A DNA stretch of 64,000 bases from Trichopria drosophilae (GCA_030407085.1 CM059587.1:75505001-75569000), one strand, 5' to 3'. Shown: positions 36,827 to 50,929, counted from the stretch's first letter. The notes: generated from the letters alone by a model not told the origin. Numbers and translations are program-made.

Positions 36827-37440
36827 GCTCATGGACATTTCATTATCTTCCATTTCATCGTCCCCCATTTCATCGCTCTCCATTTCAACGTCTTCCATTT
36901 CATCGTCTAGGACATTTCAACGTCTGAACATTTCGTCGTCTGGATACTTCATCGTCTGGACACTTCATCATCTAGGCACTTCATCCTCTGAATATTTCAT
37001 CATCTAAAACACTTCATCCTCCTCCGTTTCATCGCGTCCTGTTTCGTCGTCTTCCATTTCATCATCTAGGACATCGGTGGGCGCCACATTGGTTGCACTC
37101 CGGGAACGCTACCATAAAGTCACTAATTTGAAGACGCGCCTACACCACGCATATAGAACTTTGTGGACAGTTCAGAAAGAATACAAATGTGATCATAATA
37201 GCCACTTTATGTCGGAAAGTGGCCCTGAAATGACATTTACAAACAAATAATGGAACATAAATATCTATGTTTATGGTTGTCAGAAACATAAAATATGACA
37301 AATTCTATCTCTGTCGCGGACGATCTTTTGATGTCTTAGAAGATGAAATGTCCAGACGATGGGTTGTCTTGGATAAAGAAGTATCTAGTCGATGAAATGA
37401 AACACAATGAAATGGGAAACGTCCGGGTACCTCATGGAAG
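36827..37440. repeat. CATTTCATCGTC minisatellite with partial inverted counterpart
   Basis: About 13 copies of an ~18-bp degenerate phrase, CATTTCATCGTC plus a variable YYGGA/TAGGA spacer, fill 36830-37075. A ~240-bp non-repetitive segment follows, then shorter opposite-strand phrases (GATGAAATGTCCAGACGATG, CGATGAAATG) at 37335-37420. The plan is the same as in the other phrase arrays, but I could not define terminal repeats or a target duplication. One frame reads through the array as Ser/Ile-rich sequence, which is a by-product of the repeat. Confidence 0.6.
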
Positions 37441-40400
37441 GCAATTTCATCAAATAATTTAGTATCTGCATACTTATTGATAATATAAGTATTAGAACTT
37501 AAAAAATTATACTTAATCATGCTAAACGGTCAAAAAGTTGATTAATCAAGTAATTCGATTTTATTCCTCATTAATAATTAACTTTTAGAAATCTTATGAA
37601 GTATTACAATTTCCAAAAATTCAGAAAATTTGCAAAAGAAATTAATTGAGTGTAATTAAAGTAAACCAACATGTAATTAGTTCAAATATAAATTTTAATA
37701 ATGTTACGAAAATTTTAAAGGACGAATCGAATCCGTATCATCAATATCTTTCGAGATACGAGTTACATTCGAAATATTCAAACTATACTGCATCAAACTT
37801 GTATATGAATGGAGAACAGAATATGTACAAGAAATCACGATCATAAAATTTCTAGCAATCATCTTTATTCCGATAAAAATGAACATTCTACATACATGTA
37901 ATCGAAAGAAATACGTTTCCATGTTCCCAAGTATTGACTTGCAGTAGAGTGAACATTCAAAAATACTAAAAACTGATTGTAAATAAAACAAAATACTTGG
38001 CAACAGAGAAAAATTCGTACTGTTTCGAACACAGAATTGTTATTTCTTTATTCTATCTGTTTCTAAATCAACATTTGAAAAAAGTGTTTTAACGGCACTA
38101 TTCCCAGTTATGATGGACATCAAAATTATTTTCTATTTATAACTTTCAATCATTTATGAAAAATGATAGATCGTCGATTTCACATCATCGGTTTAACAGC
38201 CTTGAATGCTTCGACAGGTTTATTTCGATTCGTACCGTCATTCTATTGTAGAAGTCATTTCAATCTAATTTTCGGACTGCGTTAAATTTCCGATGTATAC
38301 ATCCGACAAGCAACTAAACCGGTCGTATCCTTTAAACGTTTATACGTCGCCTCTAAATCCTACCCGACGTTTGATTAACCGCGATTAACTTTTTTATACC
38401 AGTCGTAAACCCGTCCCGTCTTATTTTTCGATTTACCGCCAGGGAAAGTTTTCAAAGCTACGAATAAATGTCAATTTAAAAAAAATGTAACGTCTCTCAT
38501 ATCGAGCTCGTGAACATATCACTCGTGTTGTAAAACGAACTTTTTCGTTTAAAAATTTTCCGTTAACTTTTTTATTTCGAAAGCATTTATGTTGGAATTT
38601 AAACGTAAATTTTAATGCCGTGGCTATATTTTAGCGTAGAACTTGTTGACTGCGGGCATCAAATTTAAAATTACTTTTTAAAGCTTGGTTAGTGTGAGGT
38701 GTATCGTGCTTTAAACGGTATTAAAATAGATATTATTAATGGATAATTGAATTAAGTCATTGTAAAAATCCAATTCATTAAGTAAATGATACAGGGATTC
38801 CAAATGGATATGCCTCAAATTTTAAATAAGATCTTTTTTATTATTGTCTAACGTGACTGTGTAAAACCTAAGAATGTGTAATTTTTTTAATTTTTGTGAA
38901 ATTTTAAAAACTATTTATAAAAAATAATTAAAAGGAACAAAATATTAAAAATAAATAATTAAATTTACGTAGATTTTCAGAAATATAATTAATAAAAATT
39001 ATTTATAACGTCATTAGTATAGTAAATTTTGCGCGGATTCATTAATAATTCGTAATTGTTAAATAATTTATCAGTCGGGATTTTCATAAAAAAACCTTAC
39101 TTCGATTTTCAATCATGCAGATGCGATGGGAATTAATTCAAGGTAATGCCATTAGTCAACATTTACATTTTACTGTCGTTGTCGATTTTCTCGGTTACAG
39201 AGAAAATAGAAGAATATTTCAAAGTAATCATATTGAATTTTAAGTGGATTTTCCCTTCGCGCATATAAAATGTTCTTCAATATTAGTTTTCTTAAATTTC
39301 TCATAAATTGTTTTTTATGAAAAAAAAATACTGTACAACTGTTCACTTTATGGACTAATTTGATGCTATAATATTTTGTAAAGGATGTTTAATTACACAT
39401 GGAACTCTCATTTCTTGCATACAATCCAAAAACTAGAGTTAATAAGTTTCGTAAGATCCTCGTAACCTCGTGTGATAAGTTCTCTTAACTGGTTCACTCT
39501 AATTAAAGTCAAGATCCTTACCTTAACGTAAATCCTCGTAAATCGAATCCGTGGCCACCCTTTCGAACTACCTGCAGAATCGATGTGCACTAACTTTGGT
39601 ACTATGGTGAATGGTAATCTTTGTGGTACAAGTTAATTAAGTTAAAATGTTTGATAAATTTCATGTTTCCACATATTAATTGCAATATGATTTTTATCAA
39701 TTTGTAGAATATGTTTGCTTTGAGATATATGAGAAATTAAAAGAGTTTCGTAATTAATAATACTAACCTAATCCCCGTTGCTAACTATTTAATTAGTCAT
39801 TTCTATCTTCGCGTTTTTTTGAAATACCATTGGAATTTTCCCTCATTTAAAAGTGCAAAGTCAAAACTAGAGATAGAGTTAAAAAGTGAATAAAATACGT
39901 TTTTTCAACTAACCTACTTCGTCTACGTTCTCATTTCAAAATTAACTACCATATTATCCTAATCTATTAAAAATTAAATTTTCTAATTTAACTACAGAAA
40001 AATATTTAATGAAACTGTACAATTCAACGTTATTTAAAATATCTCAATTATTTAAAGAAAATCACAGGTTCTGAACATAATATTATAGAGTAAAACCAAG
40101 TAAAAAACTCGTTTTAATAAGAGGGATTTTAAAACATAATGGTAAGAAACTCTCGACTCATATCTTTCACAAAAATTTTGTAAACATTTTAGTATTTTTC
40201 GTACTAATGATTATAAATTGTTCAAGAGATAAATAAAAATATCGAAAGATTTCATTGACAATTTTACGAAATACCTGCAATGTTTATTTGGCACTTCAAC
40301 GCCAATTTCATAGCTTTCGAAGTGTTCGATAGATTCGAAACAGCATACAAGTACACAGTATTCGAAATACAAAAATCATAAAAATGAATTACTGTTGCAG

Positions 40401-43400
40401 TGAATGTTACAATTACTTAAAATAATATCTGTACTTTTTAACAGTTTTCCTATTTGGCGTTATGGGTTCAATTAATAAAGAAAGGCATTTAAGAAGTGCG
40501 ATACTTTAAAGGTTAAATTTAAGGAAATAAATAATTCTTTTTAGAAATTCATAGATGTTAACAATATTTCCATCTCAAAATGAAGGCCAGTATGATGTAA
40601 AAATAAAGTAGTTTGAATCTGACATTTTAATTTTTATAAATCTGACACCAGATTCCTAATCAGCCATCCCAAAAATTTCCGATTTACAAATTGCAAGTCT
40701 ATTCCATATAAAGAAAAATGTATTCTTCAAAGAATTAGTGTAATTCTGAAAATTGTAATTATTCAACGAATTTAATAGGTACACACGATTCAAAGAAGCC
40801 CATGAAATTAAAGCTCTAAAGCTTACAAGATTCCAATTAGTACATCAAAACATTCGCTGGATATTAATTGAAAGTATTTGAAATATTTTAGAAGAACCCA
40901 AATTCAAATTATTCGATGGATTTGAAATAATTCGGTGGTTATAGAGAATCAATTAATTTGAGTTTAAAGCTTTCTGGGAGTAGGAATCATCCAAGATTTC
41001 AGAGCATTTAAACAATTCGACGTATTCTCAGTATTCCGAAAATTCGAATAATTCAAAGAATTGAATGAATTAATTCAGAACTTCAATTATTTAAAGAGTT
41101 AACAAAAATGTAAAGGTTTCAGTGCTGAACATTTGAAACGCTTTAAAATAATCTCCTGGTTACTTACCAATTTCAAAGACTTCATAATTTCAAAAAATAA
41201 AATAGAAGTTGTCAGATTTTAGTCGGAGAATTTAACTCAAAAAAGGCTCTTTCTGGGTTTGTGAACTTTTTAAGGCATATTTTTACATAATATCTGTCAA
41301 AGTTTGATTATCATTTGTTCATAAAAAGCATATAAATAAGTAAATTTATAAAGGAACAAGTAATAGAAATACTTCCTAAATTTTAATTAATAGAAAACTT
41401 TTTATTTGTTAACGAAAAGTTTGTTGATCATTTAATTAGTAATAATTTTGACTAATAAAATGCAAAAAACTACTATTTCATTAGTGAAATATTTGTTACT
41501 ATGAGATTAGTTTAAGCAACACTTCGATTAGTAAAATTCTATAAATATATTAGCAGTTCTTTACTATTTGTTAGCGAATATACACATGGTGCCCAAATAA
41601 CTGATTTTATGCGTTATTTCTTTGTTAGCAAACCAATTGAAGTTTCTACATCTGCAATTACTCAACAACTTAATTTTTATATATTTCGATGGTTGCTTAA
41701 AATCATGTTTTGAAAATTAAGGACGGCGAGTCAAATAACATATTTCTAAAATATTAACCAATATTCTTAGAAATGGTCAGTGAACAATTTTTAGGGTAAA
41801 TAATTACAAGTATCATGTCTGATTTTTACTACTCTCTGAAACTGAATAAGTGAAGTTGCACCTATTTCAAATGAATATTCACTTATGAAATAAGATTATA
41901 TTGGTCACTTTTGAAATAAGTGAAAATGTTATTCGAAAGTGAAATTTTACTTATTGGAAACTGTAAATCTCCTTCTCTTAATTACGTGGAGAATTAACCT
42001 TTAAAATCAGTTCCACTATTATTAGTAATCATTATTGAAAATATGTATAACTGTAAAGGAAAAACAAACTATTATACCTGTAATTTCTAATTTTTTATTA
42101 CTTTGTTTGCAAAGCAACCAAAACCTAATTGTTTTTATCTTTTACCTAATATAGTGTTTTGACATTGTCGGAAAGAACGTTTAAACTAATTTACCGTTGT
42201 TTAAATTAATACATTTTTACATTAATACAATAACATTTTCTACGATACCAAACAAAAATTTTGTAAATTCACTGCATATTATAAATTAATAAAATAATAT
42301 ATCTTAAATAATAAATTGAAGGTTAAAATTAAATGTCAGATTGATTTTTACAATGCAGAATAAATGCATTCCTATTATAAAATAATATAGAATTAGCATA
42401 TAATTCAATGTTCATACTCATCTGCAATAAAATAATTTAAAATATGTTTAGTATCTTTTGAAATGGTCAGCATTGCCCTTTTCAATGTCAAAAAACCCGA
42501 TTCCTGCTAAAAAATGTAAAAAAATCAGTATTTAAAAAAAAAAATGATCATAACTGTTTTCTTTGAAGTTGCGACGGATTCTGACCACGGCATTTGAAAG
42601 AGAAGCTCAAAATCTATCCATTTTGAGTTATTTCAATGTTTTCTAACGACGTTTGGAACAAACATTACAGCGTTGAATATTCTGTCTAAATTCCGGACTT
42701 TTAAAACGAAAAGGGTTAAAATGAATTTTGAGCAAAGTTGGACTTTATCTAAAGTAAATGCGTCTTTGCCACTTCTATGCAATGAAATATGACTTTTTAA
42801 GAGTGAAACAACCTTAAAAAGCGATTATTCCTAACCTAATAATCTACAAATGGAAATTTGCATTTTAGCATAAGTTTACGAATTAAGTTTCCGTCGTTTC
42901 GAAAAACTTTTTTAAATATTTTAAATACTGCAGTATTGAAGTTCGTGAATGAGATTGTCAATTATCAGATATAAAAAAGTATGAATTTTTGGTACCTAAC
43001 CATTTTATAAGCTTTGCTTAAGATAAAATTGCCTATTTTTACCTTAAGAGAATGTAGAGTGTACAGAACAGTTAGAACAGTCGTGATATGACTAATGAAA
43101 TTGTAGAAATAGATATATGTCGAAGTGAATGTTACTTACGTTATATTAATCAATAATATGTTATTATTGCAGCATTATATCATAATTCGGTGGTGCGGTT
43201 AAAATTTTGTTTACTATTATTATTCTAGTACACGTACTAGTTTCTAGATAGTAAGAACAACATTAATTTTTTCGCGCCTGTCATACAAAAGCACGAACAT
43301 TTCCCATAAGATATAAATATAAAATTATGTGATGTACTATATACCAGTAAATGTGTACTAGTACTGTTACGAACTTCATATTACATCATGGACTTTATAC

Positions 43401-44503
43401 GTAAACGTTACTTGAACTCAAGTCAGAAATGATGTTAAAATTTTAGAAAAGAAATTTAAAACATGATAATTATAAAAAGATTATGTAAACCATGAAACCA
43501 TTTTATTTAATCCATAATTGTCATTTCCCTGCATTTAGTACACCAAAACACTGCATGGTAATTTCCTGGATCTCTTTTTCGAAAATCAACCATGTATTTC
43601 TCACGCCCACGCGTAATCTTGCATTACATCGATGTTACAGAGATACTCAGCTTGGGTTTCCTATAATAACAAATCCTGATTATCGGGTCTATCTTGTTAC
43701 GAAGCTCCAGAACTGGCACCTTGAATCGCCTTGCCGACCTTCGGTGCACGTGTTGTCTGCGTTAGATGCGAGGCTAGTGTTTCACTAGATATGTACTAAC
43801 TTTGTGTTTATCATATGACCAGTTATTTATTATTCGCACGCCTTGTAACCGGAAACTCGACTGACCTCCGGCAAGCGCATCCTACCGCGCTAGTTCCGCT
43901 TTCGGGTCCAGCTGACGGGAAATCCGAGGCCGAAATTCCGGCGTATCCTCCGGAGTTTCACTATCGGACGCTTGGGATGTGAAACTGACACCGCTGGGGA
44001 AAATTCCGAGGATGTCGCTTACGTGTTTAACATTTCGCAAAACCCGCGAAATCTGCGAGCTTTTTAAAAGCTCTTTTGGAAATCGGAATTTAGTGTACGT
44101 TCTTTTTGGACACGATGGCGCGCAAGGGGTCATTGAGAAAATTGGAATATAAATGATAATGTCTTGAAAGCTCGTATAATACTATGTGGAATTTTTACAA
44201 TAATTTTTTGATATATGAGCTGTTTTAATATTTTAGTGACGCACTGTAAATAATTCGTTAAATTATCTAAAAAGTAGTAAGAATTATAATAAAACGGGCA
44301 ATAAACATATTAGCCGTACAGCGAATGAAGAAAAGTTACCGCATACAGTAACCAGTTTCTACCAAGCATTAATTCCATCAACTACTTATAGAGTAAGCTT
44401 TACTACCTTTTTAAACTTTGTTAACTATTTTAACTATTTAAATGGGTAGGATTATTACCTGTGTGCTAAATAGTACTAACCTGAAAATGTTTGCTTGATA
44501 GTC
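37441..44503. other. 7-kb non-coding stretch; CpG-rich patch 43600-44110
   Basis: Mostly AT-rich with nothing recognisable. 38150-38460 is mildly CpG-enriched. 43600-44110 is clearly GC-richer (CTCCGGAGTTTCACTATCGG). No splice-consistent exon was found in either. Confidence 0.4.
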
Positions 44504-44897
44504 GGGGTGCACCTCAAAAGCCCGACATTAAAAAAAAACAGACATTAAAAAACCAAGGATGCACCTCAAAAATCAACAAAACAAACACTTCAAAAACCCG
44601 GATGCACCTCAAAAATGACAAAACAGACACTTCACAAACCCGGCATTAAAAAAAGCAGACATAAAAAACCGGACATTTCTAAACAGAGAGTTTCATAAAC
44701 CAGATATTTAAATATAGACTTTTTTTGAGGTGCACCCTTGGTTATTGAACGGTTGCTTTTGAAACGTCTGTTTTTTGAATGTTTACTTTTTAAGTCTCTG
44801 GTTTTTGAGTGTCTGTTTTTTTAAATATCTGATTTTTTTTAAAGTTGGGGTTTTGAAGTGTTTGTTTTGTGATTTGTCTGGTTTTTGAGGTGCACCC
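44504..44897. mobile_element. Phrase-array foldback element, related family
   Basis: The termini are GGGGTGCACCTCAAAA and TTTTGAGGTGCACCC. The left arm repeats phrases such as AAACAGACACTTCA, AAAAACCCGG and GGATGCACCTCAAAAA. The right arm carries complements such as TGTCTGTTTTTTT, CTGGTTTTTGAG and GAAGTGTTTGTTTTG. The flanks are an exact 7-bp duplication, GATAGTC at 44497-44503 and 44898-44904. The end GGGTGC and the array design are shared with the elements at 544 and 8376, but the phrases differ. It has no coding capacity. Confidence 0.75.
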
Positions 44898-47800
44898 GAT
44901 AGTCCGACCTCAAAACGCTTGAAAAACATATCGCAATATGTTTCCCTCGTAAGCATAATTCTTTTACACATATTTCCTTTCTTTATTCAACCAAAAGTTC
45001 AATGACACAGCTAATGAGTGATTTATTTGAAGATCTGAAGATATTTCTTCAAATTTTCAGCAAAACTCAATGTGTTCTTACACGCTTTTGGGTATAATAA
45101 TTAAATTTTCGAAACAGCCCAATATTATGAACAATTTTAAAAACAAAAAAAAAACGATGCTTGTCATGTAAAACCAGTGCACTGAGAAAAAACTGAAATA
45201 TAATTTATTTAAGTAGTAGTAAGTTATCACCTTAAAATGGTCATCGTGGCGCCACCTATGAGTAGTTCGAATCACTAACTATATGTGAGAATGGTAATTA
45301 ACGTTCATTGTACTTTACGAGTAATGCGAATTAATATTAATGTATTTGCTGAACGAAGATGGAAATTGCAATGTTTTAATTTCTACCGGCAATCTAAAGG
45401 TTCTAGGTACAAGTCTGGGCGCATCGTATTTCTAACAGCCTTCATTTTTTTCAGAAATCAGAAACGACCTAACAACGTAGGTAATAATTACCATCTTTGA
45501 CAACAAATGTTTCCAATAAAAAATAGCTTAAACCTCTGAACTGTGAAGACAATTCTCTAAATTCAGATTTATAATTGTTGGAAAAAATAAACCCATTAAT
45601 GCTCAAAGAATACTTTTTTTGCTTCAATTTCAATAATATTGAAGTTGAAAAAATGCAATGGTACATATCCTACTGTTTACGAGATCGCTCTTTAAGATTC
45701 CAAGGTCAAAATTGAGTTATAGTCATCAGGTATTTCAATATTTTCTCATAGCTTTTTATTTCGAGCGTGCGGAAATTAAAAAAAAAGTTTCATGAAAGAC
45801 GCCATTTTGAGGTAATTACAATAATGTCGGGTATACAATTTGAATTTTGTCGTAAAATGTCATTTTGACAACCTATGTACACAGTTTCAATAGAATACCG
45901 ACATTTTAATAGCTTGGACAAATTGAAAAGATTATTATATTTCCCTATTTTTGGATGGCTTAATGATCGGAATCTTGAAGTGCGACCTTCAACATAGTGA
46001 GATATGTACCTTTCATCTTTGCAAAAAAAAAATATGCTTTGGGCTTTAATAGATTGAAAAATTGCCATGTCCATCTTTGTTCAGCAAAGGAATTAGTACT
46101 TAATAGTGAGAATGATTCACGATACCAATTTGACATTAATTATCATAGAAATTTACACTTTCGATTGTTTTGTTTTAAAATAAACATTTTTTTTATCGAT
46201 AATATGGACAAAAATCACGTTTCCAAATTTATAAGTAGGTGTCTTTATTGGTTAGTTCAGATAAATACCTTTTTTGGAACATATAAATAATATCTATTCT
46301 TTCTGAGGAAAAATACATTAATAATAGATATCTAAAAGGATTTAGTAACAACAAATGATGTTTTGTATAAAAAAGTCCACAATTCTTTATTTCTTCACTT
46401 TACTATGTTTTTTAGGACCACAATGTGAAATTATGCTTAACGCATAATGATTCCTTGTTCAAAATGACATTGAAAGTACTATTAATTTTGTACAGGTTGC
46501 CATACGAAGAAATATTGATGTAGCACCAACTTTAATGCTTGGAGTGTAATACGCCCCATGTGTATCGTGCAATTATTTTGAAGTGTGCACTGTAAAGGTT
46601 AATTAAAACTTCATGACATTTCTAGCAGCGCAGTATTCTTCACAGTTAACTACAAGACAAACACTCTACAATATAACACACCTTAAAAACTCTAGAATAG
46701 AGATCAACCAGTCGCGATTTTCTAAAATAAAAAAACTATTTATTATAAGTTATTTTCAAACAAAAACTAGTGGCTCTAACCTTGCGATCTTTAGCTCATG
46801 TACTCAGGGATTGTTCACGGTTTGGTAGAGCTATCTATTTAATTGACCATAGACAAAAACTGAAAATGATAATTTTCAAATTGGGAAATCCCACAATTAA
46901 CCATGCATGCCTCTACTCCCCGATTTCTCTCAACTTCTGATATGTTTTAGTGCTCGATGAAATGTGCCAACCCTGTAAGGTCACCCCTGTACCTCATAAA
47001 CTTCTCGAAATATATGGATTTTATCGAAAATTTTAGATTCGCTTGCAAATGTATGAAAATAAAATTTAAAACAAACTCCCAGGCATGTATTTTATCGGAA
47101 AAAGTCTGAATTTTTCGAAAAAAAAATGAATTATATCATTTCAAACAATAATTCAAGGTAAAATCACACCTTTTTTTGTTTTGCAACATCTTGATACTTT
47201 AATATACATTTTTTTTAGGCCACACATTTTTTTGTTGCATTTTTGAGTTGTTTAGGATCTGAATCGTCGACATTTGATGAGAAACTATTTTTTTTTTTTG
47301 CTGCGGTGATCAAATTCAATAATTCATCCAGATCTTTGGTCTAGATCAAAATAGTACAAAATTATATAAAATCATTCTGCATGTATCTCAATTTTGTTCT
47401 ATTTGATAGATTTTTCTTAACTTGATATTGTTTCATTTGGGATGTTAGATCGAGTACACTGATCATCGTTCGGTAAAAAGCTTTAATTATTTAGGTATTA
47501 TTAATAAATTTTAGAATGCAATATATCTATTTCAGACTTAGTCACGTCCAGTAACAAAATCTGTTCGATACCAATAATGTAAAATATTATACTTTCCCAC
47601 TAAATAAAAGAATAAATGGAATGCATGAAATTGGAATTCGATAGTATGCTTTTCTTTTCACAAAGAAATTCAAAAATTGGGAGGTGAACCGAATTTAAAT
47701 GCTGGTCTAACGTAAGGAAGAAAGTAACATACTATGATATCTCGAACCAAATTGAATTATCTTTATTGCCTTATTTCAAGTCAGTTTTTTACTTAATCTA

Positions 47801-48529
47801 TTCTGTTAATACACAAAGCAGAGTCCTAGTAGTTTCCAATTTTGTAACTCAGTTACAAATTTCCTCTTGTAAACGAAAGACTATCTAAATCGATTGAACT
47901 ATGACTACATAAAAGTTTAATTTTAACTTATTCAATTTCAGTTGCATATAATTAAAATTCAATAAGATCAGATTAGATCATAATGGTATATCGGCAATCG
48001 AATGTTATTGATTCAATCTTGACTTTTTAATGATACCATTCGACCGATGAATACTAAAAAACATCTTCTGAAAAATATAATCTAATGTATTAAAAACAAG
48101 TATTATTTCATAAGAATAAATATAAAAATAAAATGCATTATAATAAGCTTTAGTCTCGTTTAATCGGATTCGTGTGCGTATTAATAGAAAACATGTAGGG
48201 ATTCTGCGAATGAAATCAGGTCACATTTGTTCAATATTCAAATACAAAAAATGGAATCGTTTTTATATTCCCATTTCGTAGAAATATATTTAGTAAGAAT
48301 GCAAATTATATGAGAAAAATTATAAAACACTTAGTAATAACAAAATAAAAAGAAAGTTAGAAAAATATGTGGTAACCGTAAAAGCAAAAGACATTAACAA
48401 AAAATGAGAAGAACATTCGAATCCTTACAAAATTCAATAACTTTTGAATCACTTAAATTAATTTCCAATATACCAGAAAATAACAATTAATGATGTTATT
48501 TTTACATTTTTTAAAATATTTTGTCTGGA
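44898..48529. other. AT-rich non-coding DNA
   Basis: Several overlapping short open frames at 45280-46300 are AT-rich and unrecognised. I see nothing else. Confidence 0.45.
45380..45480 (+). repeat. Possible SINE fragment with B-box-like motif, copy 2
   Basis: TACCGGCAATCTAAAGGTTC, then TAGGTACAAGTCTGGGCGCATCG split over the B-box position, matches the segment at 34880. It is diverged, so polymerase III activity is unlikely. Confidence 0.3.
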
Positions 48530-48533
48530 TTAA

Positions 48534-49195
48534 GGGAACCACCTTCAAAATCAAGTCTATGAAATACATCTTTAAAAGATTTGAAAATATTATTTCTTTA
48601 GTCATTTTTGACGCGCAATTCAGAGTTGATAGTACATAATAAAGTGTGCGAAATTTGTGTAACCTATAAATTGCAGCTAAAAAAAAATTCTTTTTTTTAG
48701 ATAATGCTACTACATTTTTATAAATTAATTTAAAAATTCAAAAAAATTAGGGTGAACATAAAAACATATTTTCTCAATAATTACGTATGGATTTTTAGAA
48801 ATGCCATTTTTAGAACAAAAGAAAAATTTTTATGGAATAAACCAATTTTTTTAACGTTAAAACATATTTTATTCTAGCACCACTGAATTCCTTTTAAATG
48901 TTACTCTAGAAATAATTTGTTCGACTCTTAGATTTAAGCGCGAACAAAAATTGTTTTTTTCGTAAAAATGCTTCTATTAATTCTTTTTTAGATCAATGTA
49001 AAATTCATCATTCAATCATTTTCTAAAGAATTACGTATGGATTTAAAAAAATTGCATTTAAAAAAAAAAACAATTTTTTACACTTTTTATTCTAACACCA
49101 CTGAATTCCACGTCAAAAATTACTAAAGAAATAATTTTTTCAAATTTTTTAAAATGTGTATTTCATAGAGCTGATTTTGAGGATAGTGCCTCCCC
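48534..49195. mobile_element. 662-bp TTAA-flanked inverted-repeat element
   Basis: TTAA at 48530-48533 and at 49196-49199 border the element, which begins GGGAACCACCTTC and ends GTGCCTCCCC. Inside the tips, TCTATGAAATACATCTTT and the mirrored AAAATGTGTATTTCATAGA extend the inverted repeat to ~80 bp. TTAA targets are typical of piggyBac and Kolobok transposons (family knowledge); the terminal sequence here is too diverged to choose. A ~100-bp direct repeat, ATTACGTATGGATTT to CACCACTGAATTCC, occurs twice inside at 48780 and 49030 (period 250). Confidence 0.6.
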
Positions 49196-50405
49196 TTAAT
49201 TACATAAACCATAATGCTAGATGTTTCCGGTGAAATTATACAGTGTGTTAACTGGGCAATCCGAATACCGTGTAGAAACTTGTTAACCAACGAAATCATA
49301 ATTTGCGAATACATTTTCCCAAATGCTATAGTAACGGTCAGGTGTATGTACTCCCTGCGAGTTTCACTTTCGAGCTCCGTGGGAGAGAAAATACGAGCAG
49401 TTACAGCTGGGTTTCGCCGAAATTCCACTAAATTCTACGTCGTCGAATGGCGGATTCCGTGAATAATTATTAGGCTCTTGGGACACGAAACGCTCCATCG
49501 TTCCCAAAAGAATAAATTCCGTTTGTCCCAATTCGTTTTTACCTTCGCTTCTTCCGATCTGTATAGTACTGTACTCAAAATACACGACGAACTAATTTTA
49601 ATGACTAATTTTATTTTAATAAATGAAAGTTACATTATATATCCATTTAAGTTTTTTGTTCATGGAATGATTTCAAGCGGTTTTTAATTATCTATCTTCC
49701 TGCAATTAAGGTAATGCAATTAAAAAATGTGCAAACGCTTCACGGGAGTTGAAAAGACCCGATTCGGGTAATTCTAGCTGTTTTTAATGCATTTTATTAA
49801 CTGTTAAATTTGAAAGAAGACCTTCAGAAAGATTACGTCACCGAGAAAATAGTCAATTATTCACACAGGAAAGAAAGTGGACTGTGTGTTTTCAGAGCTC
49901 CCAGCGGTAGCTTTGTTTGTACTTCATGTATTATAAGAGCTTTATTTAAGTTTATGATGTATAAAGTACAAAAACGTACCGTAGATTATGTTGGAGGAGA
50001 GGAGAGTGTTGAAAATTGCTAATGTTTTTCATTAATCAATTATTTGTATTGATATTCCGTTTCGTATATTGAAAGAATATAAAGGGAGCTAAAATTTGAA
50101 AACCGAAAATATTTATTATTATTGTAGCACAGTGGTGGTTTTTCCTAATCTATTATGTATACGTATATTATACTAAACGTATAATAGTATATTATGTACC
50201 AAGGGCGTAATTATTCGTCTTCGACGATTGTGAAGTTTGTCGCACGAGCGAAGCGAGGCCGTGACCAATAATGTCTTTTTTGATCCGATTGTCGTAGGAC
50301 TCAATAATTCGCGGTCAAAGGTTTTGCCCTAGGTCGGGAAATCGAGTTTTACGGCCGGAGGGTCAAAATATAATATTATTATATTATATGTGCAATTGAA
50401 CTTCG
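49196..50405. other. Non-coding; CpG-rich patch 49310-49520
   Basis: The patch carries overlapping open frames on both strands without known homology. At 50198-50334 ACCAAGGGCGTAA and TTTTGCCCTAGGT form a rough inverted pair around a CpG-rich core, possibly a small element. Confidence 0.35.
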
Positions 50406-50570
50406 TTTTATCGATCATTTAATTCCAAAGGATGGTAAAATAATAATGCTTATAACCAAGTTGTTGTTATTCTTGAGGAAGACTTACAAGCGTCGAAACG
50501 CATATAAATACATGATATCTAATAAAAACTAGATTTTTATTTTACCATCCTTCCGAAATAAATGATAGCC
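50406..50570 (+). repeat. Repeat J, copy 1, with degenerate hammerhead-like motif
   Basis: AAGGATGGTAAAATAA near the start is mirrored by TTATTTTACCATCCTT near the end. Between them lie a hairpin (ATAAC...GTTAT), then TTGAGGAAGAC, then GTCGAAACGC. The core differs from the hammerhead consensus at its first base. The layout matches the repeat near 50940 and the arm at 30762. Confidence 0.45.
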
Positions 50571-50929
50571 AAACTGCAAAGCAATCGAAATCAGAAATCT
50601 TCATCAAAGAGGTTAATTACGACGAAAGATTGAACTTGGAGGTAATTCACGTCTTATTAAATAAAAACATCAATATTCAAAAAGACTCGACTGCTCCAGA
50701 TTTAATTTATAAATCACTGTTTTAAAATTTATGCACATATATAGTTTTTTTTTGTAATGACACTCTGCAGAATAATGATCAAAAGTTAAAGCATTTTTAG
50801 TTTTTTGTTGTTTTGTAACTTTTTAAATCAATTCACATTCAACTTTCCTGAACGGGAGAAACTGATCAGGGATTCTACAGGGTGGGAAATAAAGGTTTCA
50901 TTTATGGAGTTTTTAGTTTATTTGTCCAC

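Noticed and set aside
49123..49585. Several overlapping 70-100 codon frames on both strands near 49.3 kb
   Set aside because: They shadow each other in a CpG-rich patch and none has recognisable protein features.
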